Under the pieces are notes generated by a model. It was not told where the DNA came from and did not search any database. It saw only the letters and a list, made by a program, of their open reading frames with translations. From Typhlomys cinereus (taxonomy: Eukaryota > Chordata > Mammalia > Rodentia > Platacanthomyidae), in contig JALPQD010000044.1 of NCBI GenBank assembly GCA_023101885.1, forward strand, positions 4,803,565 to 4,867,564: a DNA stretch of 64,000 nt, read 5' to 3'. Numbering within the stretch: the stretch's first letter is position 1; each line of letters starts with the position of its first letter. Below, piece by piece: positions 12,846 through 22,440 of this stretch. A program made the position numbers and the translations under genes.

Positions 12846-14002
12846 TTAATAATTTATTTTATTGTTCATAGACACTGCATTGTAATTCCGTGCCATGTTG
12901 CCCTGTACATACTCAGCTCCCAACACTGCAGGGAAAACTTGGTTTTTCATGGCCAGCAGGGAAAAATATGATTCTGATTGCAAGACAGAGTAGGAACAAA
13001 ACAATATAATCATTAGAGAGTTCTCATACCACTTTCATATAATTTTTTGCTAAATTGTAGGCCACAGACACCACCCACATTCAAAGATAAAAACAGATAC
13101 TTGAGATGACAGAGAAGAAGTTAGAGTCAGCCTGTTATAGTAAGGACACAAAACAATTTGATGATCAGTTCACTTATTAAGGATATTTGGTTTGGACAAT
13201 TACAATTAAATCAACCATAAAGATCTTTGTGATAATTTTTGTGAACATGTTTTCATTTCTGTATGGTACATACGTCACAAGATTTTTCTGAGTTGTATGA
13301 TTGCTGATAAAGCCTCTCAGTGAATTAAGAACGGATGGGAATTCCTATATTTGATGACGAACATCTATACAAAAATACTCTATAGTTAACATTTACTTTA
13401 GCTTAATAAATACATGGTCTAAGCAATTTAGGAGAACAAGATACTTCTTCAATGCTCATGATTTCAGGTTTTAGTTCATCACAAGAGAGTTACCAATAGT
13501 GGCTGACAGAACCGACCACATCTCAAGTATATCAGAGCAGGGGGCTTACATTCTTGCATTGTCATCCTGCCAAATACTGAAAAGCTTCTCTGCATCTTAA
13601 GCACTTGCCTGGTCAATGGTCCCACTAAATATAAGCTAGTAATCCTATAGCAATTATGCAAATAAACAAATGCTTATTGACTTGCCTTCTTTAGATAATT
13701 TCTCATAGATATACCTTAAAGGCTAAATTATCAAGTTGACATCTCAAACTGCTAATGGATTAATCTTAACATTAAAAGCTAAAACGTTTTCCATCTCCTA
13801 TGAAGAAGGCAAGTATGCCCACTCTCACCACTCTGGTGTGAAAATGGAGATAATAGTGCAATAAAAAAAAGCAAAATAAAGAAAGTAAAGAAATGAATTG
13901 TATTCAGATGGGTAAGGAAAATTCTTGTTATTTGGAGGCTACATAATTATATATATAGAAAACGGATTCTCTAGATTTTATAAACGTACTGTGGCATAAG
14001 AG

Positions 14003-14005
<3 letters not shown>
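12846..14005. other. Mostly unassigned; LTR-like trace near 13420-13660
   Basis: 13430-13580 ('ggagaacaagat' ... 'atgatttcaggttttagttc') resembles the minus-strand ERVL/MaLR-type units at 58930 and 62790. The rest is AT-rich with no call. Confidence 0.35.

Positions 14006-14035
<30 letters not shown>
14006..14035. repeat. T30 homopolymer
   Basis: Thirty uninterrupted T immediately before the ERV LTR. It may be the tail of an antisense retroposon or an assembly-sensitive slippage tract. Confidence 0.9.
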
Positions 14036-14037
<2 letters not shown>

Positions 14038-14658
14038 CTAGTAATAGTAAGGCCGGTTTACAGCAGACATGCTGAGACAGTCTCTAATGGTCTTTGAAGA
14101 TCTTGAAATTCCCAAAGGCCATCCCCCATTGCTGAGATCACCTTGAAGGAACACCCCTGCTGAGGAACTGACTCCAATCCACAGCAGAGATAATATGGCC
14201 AAATTCCCTATGAAAAGATATGGAGATGAGTTCTCCATATCCAACAAACAACTTGATCTCCAGCCCCACTTGGGCCCAAGATCAACTGGGTTGAATCCCA
14301 ATGGGAACTAATCAATGAGAAAAAGCCTGTTTTCACAGGCTTGGCTAGCCAATGGAGAAAAGCCATTTTCCCCTGGTTTATCTAAGTGTCTAAATGTCCC
14401 TGACCCCAGCAGCCATCTTTAGTGCCTGCCCATGATGGCACTCTGAGTGCCATGTGTCCTTTTCTATCTTCCTGCTCCTCCTGGATTCCAATCCTGGAGG
14501 CCATGAGTTCTCTGAGTCGCTTACCCCTCATGGCACTTCATGTCTGGAGTCCAGGAGTTCAGTCCTTTCTCTCCTTTAATAAACTCTACTTTAATCATCT
14601 ACACATGTTCTGATTTCAATCTTCAACTCTGAATACAAGAACCTTGCAACACTGGGAC
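14036..14658 (+). repeat. LTR of a class I-like ERV family (family A)
   Basis: U3 shows 'cctgctgaggaactgac' and 'aagatcaactgggtt', also present at 41.8-42.1 kb. Next come imperfect hairpin repeats around 'ctggagtccaggag', AATAAA at 14578-14583, and a U5 that continues past the cleavage site ('acatgttctgatttcaatc') to about 14658. Related R/U5 sequence lies at 40705-41125. Only the 5' part of a provirus follows. Confidence 0.75.
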
Positions 14659-15179
14659 AGTCACTCCTGCAACATTTGGTAACCATGAAGAAATATCTGG
14701 TGAACAGAGGAAAGACTGTTATTCAAAACATTTGGCACCCCAGATGGGACCCTGTAACATTAGTCATGCCAGTTACCCTTTTTGGGATTTCTCTGAATAT
14801 ACCGTGTCTAAGCAATGTGACCTGTGAAACTGCCCCAGGGCTGGGATATAAAAAGCAGAAAGGAAAAGAACTATGTAGGCATAAGGTTAAGAAGAAAACA
14901 AAAATGAGGCTGAACAAGTAGGCCTCCATAGCTTCCAGGCAATGAGGCTTTTTACACTGAACCACTTCCATACACTTTATGTATACATGAGAATTAATTC
15001 CTTTAGGCAGGGTCACATATCCTTAAGGCTATTGGTAAATCATACTGGGAGGAGTCCAGGGTGTGAGACCATTGATTGGTTTGGAAAAAGAGATAAGAAA
15101 TATGGGAGTTCTCCAAGTTTCTGGCCCATGCTTGGATAACCAGCCTAAAGGCTAGAAAAATCAACATTCCTGGTATCTA

Positions 15180-15235
<56 letters not shown>

Positions 15236-15480
15236 AAAAGGGAGAGAGAGAGAGAGAATGTCTATCCATGAGACTTCCAGTATTAAACAGAAATCGCTAA
15301 GGGAAAAAGCAGTGGGCCAGATCACCATGCTGTACTTTTTTTTTTTTTTCTTGGAGAACTCATGTCTGTCTATACAGCCTTCACACCAATCAAGGAATGC
15401 AATTTCTTTTTCCAGCAGGCGGCATCCTATACACAATTTCCACTAGATGGCATGCTCTAGTGTTTCAGTCAAAAATATGC
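14659..15480 (+). pseudogene. Family A ERV leader / 5' internal remnant
   Basis: After the LTR, two similar blocks, 'aacatttggtaaccatg' and 'aacatttggcaccccagatg', look like duplicated primer-binding-site DNA. The following leader is homologous to 44.7-45.37 kb ('ttcctggtatctag', 'aaacagaaatc', 'aaggaatgcaatttcttttt'). No gag frame is readable and the element stops near 15480. Confidence 0.65.
15180..15259. repeat. (TG)n(AG)n compound microsatellite
   Basis: About 10 TG units followed by about 14 AG units, then an imperfect AG tract. It sits where the homologous ERV leader at 45130 has only 'ccagagagagatattctg'. Confidence 0.95.
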
Positions 15481-15589
15481 GTATTTGAAAATTAATTGTA
15501 TTTTTAGTAACAGTTAATTTGGAATTTAAAAAATAAATACCATTGTGGAAGTTACTTTTATTTTTAATGTTGTGAAACAATATTCACAT

Positions 15590-15823
15590 ACCACTCTAAG
15601 GAGAAAGGGATATTTATGTAACTTATGGTTCCAGACAGGATAGTGTTATTGTGGGAATCCCATTGCAGAAAGCATAGCTGAGGCAGGAGAAGGGGCCTGT
15701 TCATGTCACCACAGGCATCAGGGCAGAAGCTATAGTGAACCAAGAGGAACAAGGGTAGAGCTGCCAAACCTCAAGACCCAATCCCTGTGACCTGCCTTCT
15801 CAATCAAGGCACCATCAGCCAAG
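15590..15823 (-). repeat. Older LTR-type interspersed repeat, left half
   Basis: Antisense reading of a rodent ERVL/MaLR-like unit (compare 62790-63095: 'tgtcactgtagtcatcatag' against 'tgtcaccacaggcatcaggg'). It is split by the class II provirus and resumes at 19920-19962 ('gatgcaaacacatgaatctg'). Confidence 0.6.
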
Positions 15824-16242
15824 TGTTGGGCCTGCCCAGAATTTGCCCCAGGGCATGGCCAAGCACATGGGACTAAAGATGGCGCTGAGGGCAAGGGTCT
15901 TGGGCATGACCCTGATCACTTCACAGAGAGCCTTAATTGGCTTTCAGGTATCTACCTGCCCCCTGTGCTGAGTGGCATTGAACTTGACCATTAGCACCTG
16001 TAGGATGTGTTGACCTGTGACACAAGTGGATGCCCGTTTCTCGCCTTGGTGGCCTTTGTCTATAAAAGTTACTTTTCTCCCCCCAATAAACTTGAGATCT
16101 GCTTCTGACAATCTCCCTGTCCCGTGCTGAGTTTCTGGGGGTAGAGGTGGAGATGGGGATGGCTGGAACCTGATTTCATCACAGCCAGCAGCTGTGTGTT
16201 TGAGTGAGTGAATAAGTGCTTGAGTGGCCACTGGTTCCCACA
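15824..16242 (+). promoter_or_regulatory. 5' LTR of the ERVK-like provirus
   Basis: TATAAAA is at 16061-16067 and AATAAA at 16085-16090. A YY1-like AAAGATGGCGC is at 15875-15885. The short TATA-to-AATAAA distance puts the poly(A) signal at or just before the predicted cap site, so R would be very short. The U5 carries a TGAG-rich end. Confidence 0.9.
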
Positions 16243-16244
16243 AG

Positions 16245-16262
16245 TGGCGACCATGAAGGGAC
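16245..16262 (+). other. Primer binding site
   Basis: TGGCGACCATGAAGGGAC lies 2 nt after the LTR. It keeps the TGGCG...GGGAC frame of the tRNA-Lys-type site common in class II ERVs, but the middle is diverged. Confidence 0.65.
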
Positions 16263-16298
16263 ACTTTGGAAATCAGACAAAGCTAAGCAGTCTTCAGG

Positions 16299-16304
16299 GT
16301 AAGT
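16299..16304 (+). promoter_or_regulatory. Putative major splice donor of the provirus
   Basis: CAGG|GTAAGT between the PBS and the gag ATG, a near-consensus donor. It pairs logically with the acceptor at 18873. Confidence 0.65.
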
Positions 16305-16319
16305 GAAAACTTGGGAAAT

Positions 16320-18200
16320 ATGGGGAATTCAACATGCAGGCTGGACCTAGTGCCATCAGCACTCAAATCCATATTAAGGAGTCGTGGGTTTGACATTTCT
16401 GAACCAGACATTGCCAGAGTGTGGGAATCAACTCTTGAATTGGCTCCATGGGCTTGGGCCACCAACATATTTTCATGGGACACGTGGAATAAAATAGAAG
16501 GTCTAGCCAGAGAGTGAGAAAAAAATCATAATATACCGCCTTCTGTGGAATTTTATTCCACAATTTCTGTGCTCAAGATGGCTTTCCTTCCCAATCCAAT
16601 TCAGCCTGCATCGGAGCAAAAGGTGCAGTTGGGGGAGGGGCAACTCCTGGGCCACCAACTCCAGGCGCGCCCCAGGAGCGAAAGCCACTCTGGACTCGCA
16701 GCATGGCTCCAGGAGGCTTGGGGCCAACAAGCCATCCCGGGCACCCCACAGGGGGCTCCGCCAACAAGCCACATGGACCCGGGGCGCATGGGAATGGAGA
16801 AGCTGCTGCACGCAGGCATGTGGAGCATCTTGAGATGGTGGAGTCGGGGCAAGGCGGGCAAAGCTGTGGGCACGCTGAGCCAGGGCTGGGCGGGGATTCT
16901 GCTGGAACATGGCAGGGTGCAGGAAACCATGGGGATGGTGGGCATGCCTGCTGTTCAGAGAATGATAACCCAGCACTGTGCGTGTACAGAGAACATTACA
17001 CAGAGTTCTGGGCTGCAACCGGGCGCGGTACCCGTACTGGAGAAGCCCCCACCAGCCACGGTGGAGAGACTGCACGTGGCTGCAGCGAGGCAACACGTGG
17101 GGATATGGAATCACGGCGGGGGAGCCATGCACGGATGGGGGGGTGCAGAGATTCGCAGAAGCGGACCGGCCTCGCGTGTGGGCCGGCATGCAGAAACAGG
17201 CCAATGCATGAGGGAGTGGAGCTTCCCATTTGGGAGGGCTGTGATGAACAGCTGCTTGCCCAAGGCGAGGAAGGGTGGTGCCTGCTCCAAGAGCCCGAAA
17301 AGGATGTGGGAAAGTCCTGCGAGAGAGTGCCCTGCTCCCTTTATCAAAGGGAAGAGGTTAAGAGTGCTCCGAGAATAGGGAGTGGTTCCCTTTATCCAGA
17401 TTTAACTCTGCTAGGGAGAGAAAGGGATGGGGAAGGATTAGAAGGAGACCCACCTCCTTACCCCTTAACAAAAATCCATACTGAATCCACACATGGGAAT
17501 ACTGGCCCCCGCCAGGCTAGAGCAGGGAACCCAGGGCTGGAGCCCATGTATGCTGAGGTGTATCAAGTACAAGCCTATCTTGTTAACTTAAACCTAAGGG
17601 GCAATCGCCCTGCAGTGTGGTATCCTTGGAAGAAAAAGATTTAAAAGAATTAAAGTAGGCCGTGCTAGAGGATGGTCCAAATTCTCCTTGGGTTGAAGCC
17701 TTCCTTCAAGATCTAGCTCACCAACCCTGTACTACTAAGGACTGGATGGATATGGCCAAAGCGGTGCTCCCCAGTCCCACATTCATTAAGTGGGCAGTGC
17801 TATTTAAGGAAGAATGTAGTGTCCAAGCTGAGCACAATCAAAATGTGCAGCTAACGTTTGGAATGTTAGCTGGAACGTCAGATCAATTTTCTACTGGGGT
17901 CCAGCAGGCGGCCATAGAAGCCCCATACCAAGACCAAATCTGTTTGATAGGTTTAGCAGCATGGAAAAAGCTAGATGAAGGTCCTTCTGAAATGCCTCTA
18001 GCAGGCGTTATGCAAAAACTGGGTGAGACCCTCCCCGAGTTCATTGACCGGGTAGAAAATTGCTGGTATGGGAAGGGATGAATGGGGACCACAAAATAGC
18101 GTGTGCAGGTCTTAAGGAGAGATCCATGGGCACCTGGATTATTGCTTCGCAGGATGTGGGGACTCAAAAACACCAGAGTCAGACACTCCTTGTGGCCCTG
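16320..18200 (+). pseudogene. gag of the ERVK-like provirus, broken
   Basis: The ATG at 16320 begins MGNST, an N-myristoylation-type start, followed by a matrix-like domain up to a stop at 16515-16517. A GC-rich spacer follows (16545-17390). A second open frame (about 16703-17644) carries a PPPY late-domain motif at 17450-17461 and ends in a stop. Another (17662-18081) matches a retroviral capsid, including LGETLPEFIDRVE of the major homology region. Gag would assemble particles at the membrane or ER; here stops and frame changes prevent a full product. Confidence 0.85.
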
Positions 18201-18269
18201 GAGACACAGACAAAGGCACTGGCCCACACCCAGCCTGCAGGGCCAAGAGGGGAGGGGAAACAATGGAGT

Positions 18270-18320
18270 TGGTTTTTGTCATGGACAGGTAGGGCATTTC
18301 AGGAGGGAGTGTTCCCAGGG
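18270..18320 (+). pseudogene. Nucleocapsid zinc-knuckle remnant
   Basis: CHGQVGHFRREC keeps the GH...C half of a CCHC knuckle, but the second Cys position reads His. The frame then runs to the deletion junction near 18415. Confidence 0.6.
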
Positions 18321-18413
18321 CGAGGAAGGGAAGCTGAGGGAGGTAGGAGGGGCTAAACCCCTACAACTCCATGCCCTAGGTGCCACAGAGGGCTTCACTG
18401 AAGAAGAGACTGT

Positions 18414-18430
18414 AGATCGAAATTCGATCT
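18414..18430. repeat. 17-nt palindrome at the gag/integrase junction
   Basis: AGATCGAAATTCGATCT has 8-bp arms around one base. It sits exactly where gag-like sequence changes to the end of integrase, so it may mark the deletion joint. Confidence 0.85.
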
Positions 18431-18814
18431 GGAGGACAAGCCATTGTTGAAAGAAATCACCAATATTTAAAGGCCCAATTACAAAAACAAAAAGGGGGAG
18501 TAAGCCCCCACCAACAGCTGAGGTTGGTATTATTTACCATCAATGTTTTAAATTTTCAAAAAAGGCAACTTAAATTGAGATCCCAAAGACACTGTGAAGC
18601 CTATTCTACCAAACCTTCTGTTAAGGTGCTTTGGAAGGACCCCCTAACTGGGCATTGGAGGGGACCTGATCCCTTGATCACTATGGGAAGAGGATTTGGA
18701 TGTGTCTTCCCAAATGGGGAGTCTTCCCTGATTTGGATTCCGGTAAGGAATCTTAAATTCTATCCACAGGAGGATCCTCATGAAGGAGACCCAAAAGAAT
18801 CATCCCCAGACTAA
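18431..18814 (+). pseudogene. Integrase C-terminus of the ERVK-like provirus
   Basis: 18440-18520 reads as the end of the integrase core (GQAIVERNHQYLKAQLQKQ). The C-terminal DNA-binding domain follows, with WKDPLTGHWRGPDPL and FPNGESSLIWIPVRN, ending at a stop at 18812-18814. The catalytic DDE residues lie in the deleted part. The open frame over about 95 codons suggests limited decay. Confidence 0.88.
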
Positions 18815-18851
18815 CAAGCCAAACCAAGGGACAAAAAGCCCTTGACTTAGC

Positions 18852-18873
18852 TTTCTTTGCTGTTCTCTTTCAG
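18852..18873 (+). promoter_or_regulatory. Putative env splice acceptor
   Basis: A pyrimidine tract ending in CAG at 18871-18873, ten nucleotides before an ATG (18883). Confidence 0.6.
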
Positions 18874-18882
18874 AAACTATCC

Positions 18883-19161
18883 ATGGTGTGCTCAAGGAAG
18901 ATGTTAACTGTGATCCTTATAGGCTTGATTGATACCTTGCCTGGATGGAGTCAATCCGGGTTTGACCTAACATCTAGAAAAATTGTTCTTTTAATAACTA
19001 TAATGGTTAAGTGTTTTCTCAGCATATCTCTCAGCAGCGCTCCATTTGAGACCATGCTACAGGAGCCTATGGCCCTTGAACATTCATGCCACGCCCCCGA
19101 AAAGTCACCTGCTGCCATGCCTGGTGCTGATGCCAACTTGTCTTCTCCGCCATATGCATGA
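18883..19161 (+). pseudogene. env N-terminal remnant
   Basis: The ATG is followed by a hydrophobic leader (MLTVILIGLIDTLPGWSQ) that resembles a signal peptide. The frame closes at 19161 and the rest of env is not recognisable before the polypurine tract. Confidence 0.6.
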
Positions 19162-19489
19162 CTCCTACCCAGTGGAAAAATCTCTCTGGTCTAGCTAACT
19201 TGTCAAGTGCAGTACACGTCCAATGTGCGACAGGCCTTTAAATATGGCTCAAACCCCCAAGGTTGGTAAAGCCAACCTCATACAGAGGACTGGTAGCTAG
19301 AGACAGGCAAGTGGAAGCCCAGCCGTGGATCAACCTAAGACAGGACTTGTAGATACCTGGAGACTACAATATCCCATGACCGGTCAGACCACGGTGGGAG
19401 GTTTTTCACGCCTAAGACAGGCACAGTCATTCAAGACCACTTGTTCTGCTTGGTCACAGGTAGCCTCCTGGAACGTCTCATACAAAAAC

Positions 19490-19501
19490 AAAAGGCGGAG
19501 A
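19490..19501 (+). other. Polypurine tract
   Basis: AAAAGGCGGAGA directly abuts the 3' LTR, as needed for plus-strand DNA priming in retroviruses. Confidence 0.85.
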
Positions 19502-19919
19502 TGTTGGGCCTGCCTAGGATTTGCCCCAGGGCATGGCCGAGCACATAGGACTAAAGATGGCGCTGAGGGCAAGGGTCTTGGGCATGACCCTGATCACTTC
19601 ACAGAGAGCCCTAATTGGCTTTCAAGTATCTACCTGCCCCCTGTGCTGAAAGGCATTGAATTTGACCATTAGCACCTGTAGGATGTGTTGACCTGTGACA
19701 CAAGTGGATGCCCGTTTCTCGCCTTGGTGGCCTTTGTCTATAAAAGTTACTTTTCTCCCCCCAATAAACTGAGATCTGCTTCTGACAATCTCCCTGTCCC
19801 GTGCTGAGTCTCTGGGGGTAGAGGCGGAGGTAGGGACAGCTGGAACCTGATTTCATCACAGCCAGCAGCTGTGTGTTTGAGTGAGTGAATGAGTGTGTGA
19901 GTGGGCACTGGTTCCCACA
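19502..19919 (+). promoter_or_regulatory. 3' LTR of the ERVK-like provirus
   Basis: TATAAAA is at 19739-19745, AATAAA at 19763-19768, and the YY1-like AAAGATGGCGC at 19553-19563. It is colinear with the 5' LTR over its whole length. Confidence 0.92.
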
Positions 19920-19965
19920 GCCAAGGATGCAAACACATGAATCTGTGGAGGGCACCTGACATTTA
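19920..19965 (-). repeat. Older LTR-type repeat, right part
   Basis: Continuation of the unit at 15590-15823 beyond the provirus. Confidence 0.55.
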
Positions 19966-19979
19966 AATTGTGAAACATT

Positions 19980-20458
19980 AAAAATAGTTAACTATGACAA
20001 AAATATTTGAAGGACTTGAACACCAAAAAGTACTGAACATTCCATAAAATGACAGAACATTTGAATAATGATAGACAAAATATTCATGGGTTGAAAGACC
20101 CAATCTTGCTAACATACCAGTTTTCTAAATTGATCTACAGCTTCAAAGTTTTAGCAAATTTCTAATACACAAATGATATCTAATTAATTGTAAAATTCTT
20201 GTAGAAATGCAAAGTCTGTATAATAAACAAATAGAATAAATTAGAAGGCTAAAACTACTTGATTACAAAATTCACAAAAAAGTCTATACAGCTAATAAAC
20301 ATACGAATGGAATGGAATTTTAAATCCTAAAATCGACTCACAAACATATAGACACACAGCTGATTTTGATGCAGTTGTAAAGGAAATTCAGTAGACAAAT
20401 GATAGTTCTTTCCACAATGACAGAGACAATTTAATGTCAATTTACAAGAATATTTTGA
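19980..20458 (+). repeat. Old L1 ORF2 remnant, interrupted
   Basis: 'attgatctacagcttcaaag' and 'cttgtagaaatgcaaag' mark an ancient L1 ORF2 in sense orientation. It is interrupted by L1 copy 2 and resumes at 27645-28030. Confidence 0.65.
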
Positions 20459-21250
20459 GGTGGCTCCCGCCCGCTTGCCCATCCGAGACGGGACTGGCTC
20501 GGTTGGTCCTCTACCCCAGGTTAGTTACCCAGGCCCAGGTTGCTCCTTGTCTCAGCTCCTCACACCAGCCAGCCTGGACAACACCCAGGCTGCCTCCTAT
20601 TTGCCCTAGCCCCTTTGTTCTTCCCACCCACCTGCCCACCCCACTGGGACAGGCCTTGCTCTGGTTCTTCCATCCCCGGAGCCTGGGTGGACCACTAAGC
20701 CAAGTCCCAGGTCCTAGGTGAAGAGTTCTGCCATCACCACCAGCCCCTCTCACCCTCCAACACACGGGGGACCCTTGCTCATGGTCCATGGAGGACACAC
20801 TGCTACTCAGAATTCAACAGAATCCAAAGAAAACCCAAGCAAAGCTCTAAGAGACAAAGGCCATACATCTGAAGTCCTCTAAAATCATCCTATCACATGG
20901 GAGAGATTCTTCACATCCAGCCCAAAGATAAGTAAATATCTTTCTTTTACCATACTGCCTCTTAAGTATTAATCACTGTAGATTAACTTTTCCATACAGC
21001 CACCCCAAAAATATATACAACTCCAGGGATTATACCACTCACCCTCACATATCACCAAGATACTAAATCATAAAAGTACACTACCATACTAATATTCACT
21101 CCCTGTCTACTTAACCTGACTTAACTATGTACTAACAGCCTAATAGCCTCACCTAGGAAATAATACCAGCAGACAAAGGAATCCAACTACAAGCCAAACA
21201 CTAGTAATAACTGCCCAAGAGTAGTAATACCAACTAAATCAGTTCAGTCA

Positions 21251-21275
21251 AAAACACACAGAAACTGTGTGTTTT
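21251..21275. repeat. Perfect 11-bp hairpin
   Basis: AAAACACACAG, three A, CTGTGTGTTTT. It lies 3 nt before the duplicated 93-nt block. Confidence 0.95.
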
Positions 21276-21278
21276 AAA

Positions 21279-21371
21279 CTCAGGCAGAGTTTAAAATTGA
21301 ACTAAAAGACAAGTTATCTTCAACCCAAAACTCAACAGAGAGTCTTATCAGCAGAACTAACGAAGCAGAAA
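21279..21371 (+). repeat. 93-nt duplicate of ORF1 coiled-coil DNA (copy in 5' UTR)
   Basis: Matches 21695-21787 with a single difference. The second position is its natural place in ORF1. Confidence 0.95.
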
Positions 21372-21388
21372 TAAGAGAAAAAACGACA

Positions 21389-22440
21389 ATGCCCAAGTCA
21401 AAGTTCAGGTCCATGAGAAACAAAACACAGGAAGACAAATCTTCTACCAAAAGAATTAACCCCATAATGATGGATTCCAACCAGAACAAATTCACAGATA
21501 ATAGCCAAGAAAGCCAGACCCAAGATAACGACTTTCAAAGTATAATCATTACCATGATTAATACTATGAAAGAGGAAATCCGGGAAAAGTTAAACAACTG
21601 CATCAACACTTTGAACAGGAACACAACAGACACTTGGAGGAGTTGAGAAAAACAGTTCAAGAAAGAAAAATAGACATAGAGTAGTTAAAATAGTCTCAGG
21701 CAGAGTTTAAAATTGAACTAAAAGACAAGTTATCTTCAACCCAAAACTCAACAGAGAGTCTTATCAGCAGAACTAACAAAGCAGAAAATAGAATTTCAGA
21801 TCTTGAAGACAAAGTGGGAGAACTAACCAACTCAATGGAAGAGGTTCTTAAAGCCAAAAGATACTTCAGAGGAATATACAAGAGATATGGGACACCCTGA
21901 AGAAGCCTAACATGCGCATTCATGGAATACCAGAACAAGAATCCCAAAATACCACACCTGAGGAAATTTTTCAAACTATCGTAAATGAAAACTTCCCTCA
22001 ACTAAAGAATGAGAGGCCCATCCAAATACAAGAGGCATTCTGCACCTGAAACAGATATGACCAAAATAGAAAATCATCATGGCAAATAATAGTCAAAACA
22101 CTCCACATTCAAGACAAAGAAAAGGTGCTGAGAGCTTCAAGGGAAAAAAAGAGTCATGTTTAAAGGGAAACCTATTAAAATAACAAATGACTTCTCAATG
22201 GAAACAGTAAAAGCTTGGAGAGACGTACTTCAAGTATTAAATGAGCAAAAATGTCAACCCAGACTGATATACCCAGCAAAACTATCTGTCATGATTGAGG
22301 GAGAAAGAAAAGTTTTCCAGCACAAACACAACTTGAAGGGATACATGTCTACCAAACCAGGCCTTCAAAAATGCTAGAAATGATACGAAGCTTGAAGAAA
22401 GAAACAAGCATATCCAGGAGACAGAAGGGAAGTATATAAC
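21389..22440 (+). pseudogene. L1 ORF1 (RNA-binding chaperone), broken
   Basis: The ATG at 21389 opens MPKSKFRSMRNKTQEDKSS. A Lys/Ser-rich N-terminus and coiled-coil heptads (21500-21860) are followed by the RRM-like region (21895-22110) and the C-terminal domain, ending in GYMSTKPGLQK near 22375. Stops occur at about 21646, 21680-21693, 21898 and 22050. In active L1 the protein trimerises on L1 RNA. Confidence 0.9.

Larger units (their letters stand above)
15824..19919 (+). mobile_element. Class II (ERVK-like) provirus, internally deleted
   Basis: A 4.1-kb element with two LTRs (419 and 418 bp) that begin TGTTGGG and end CCCACA. It is flanked by the 6-bp duplication GCCAAG (15818-15823 and 19920-19925), the size expected of class II ERVs. 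The hand count of LTR differences is about 19 substitutions and one indel, near 95% identity. Internal order is PBS, splice donor, gag with stops, then an abrupt jump to the end of integrase, an env splice acceptor and env start, and the polypurine tract. Protease, RT, RNase H, most of integrase and most of env are missing. It cannot make its own enzymes. It may have moved with help from a related element, or lost DNA after insertion. Confidence 0.93.
20459..21388 (+). promoter_or_regulatory. L1 5' UTR (internal promoter region)
   Basis: The GC-rich first 350 bp is followed by AT-rich leader up to the ORF1 ATG. In L1s this region drives transcription. It contains the 93-nt duplicate of ORF1 sequence (21279-21371) and a perfect hairpin (21251-21275). 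Confidence 0.8.

Noticed and set aside
16503..17204. 233-codon minus-strand frame
   Set aside because: It is a shadow of the GC-rich gag spacer of the ERVK-like provirus, with no domain.
20511..20798. Paired sense/antisense 95-codon frames at 20.5 kb
   Set aside because: Both lie in the GC-rich 5' UTR of L1 copy 2 and are rich in Pro/Gly with no recognisable domain.
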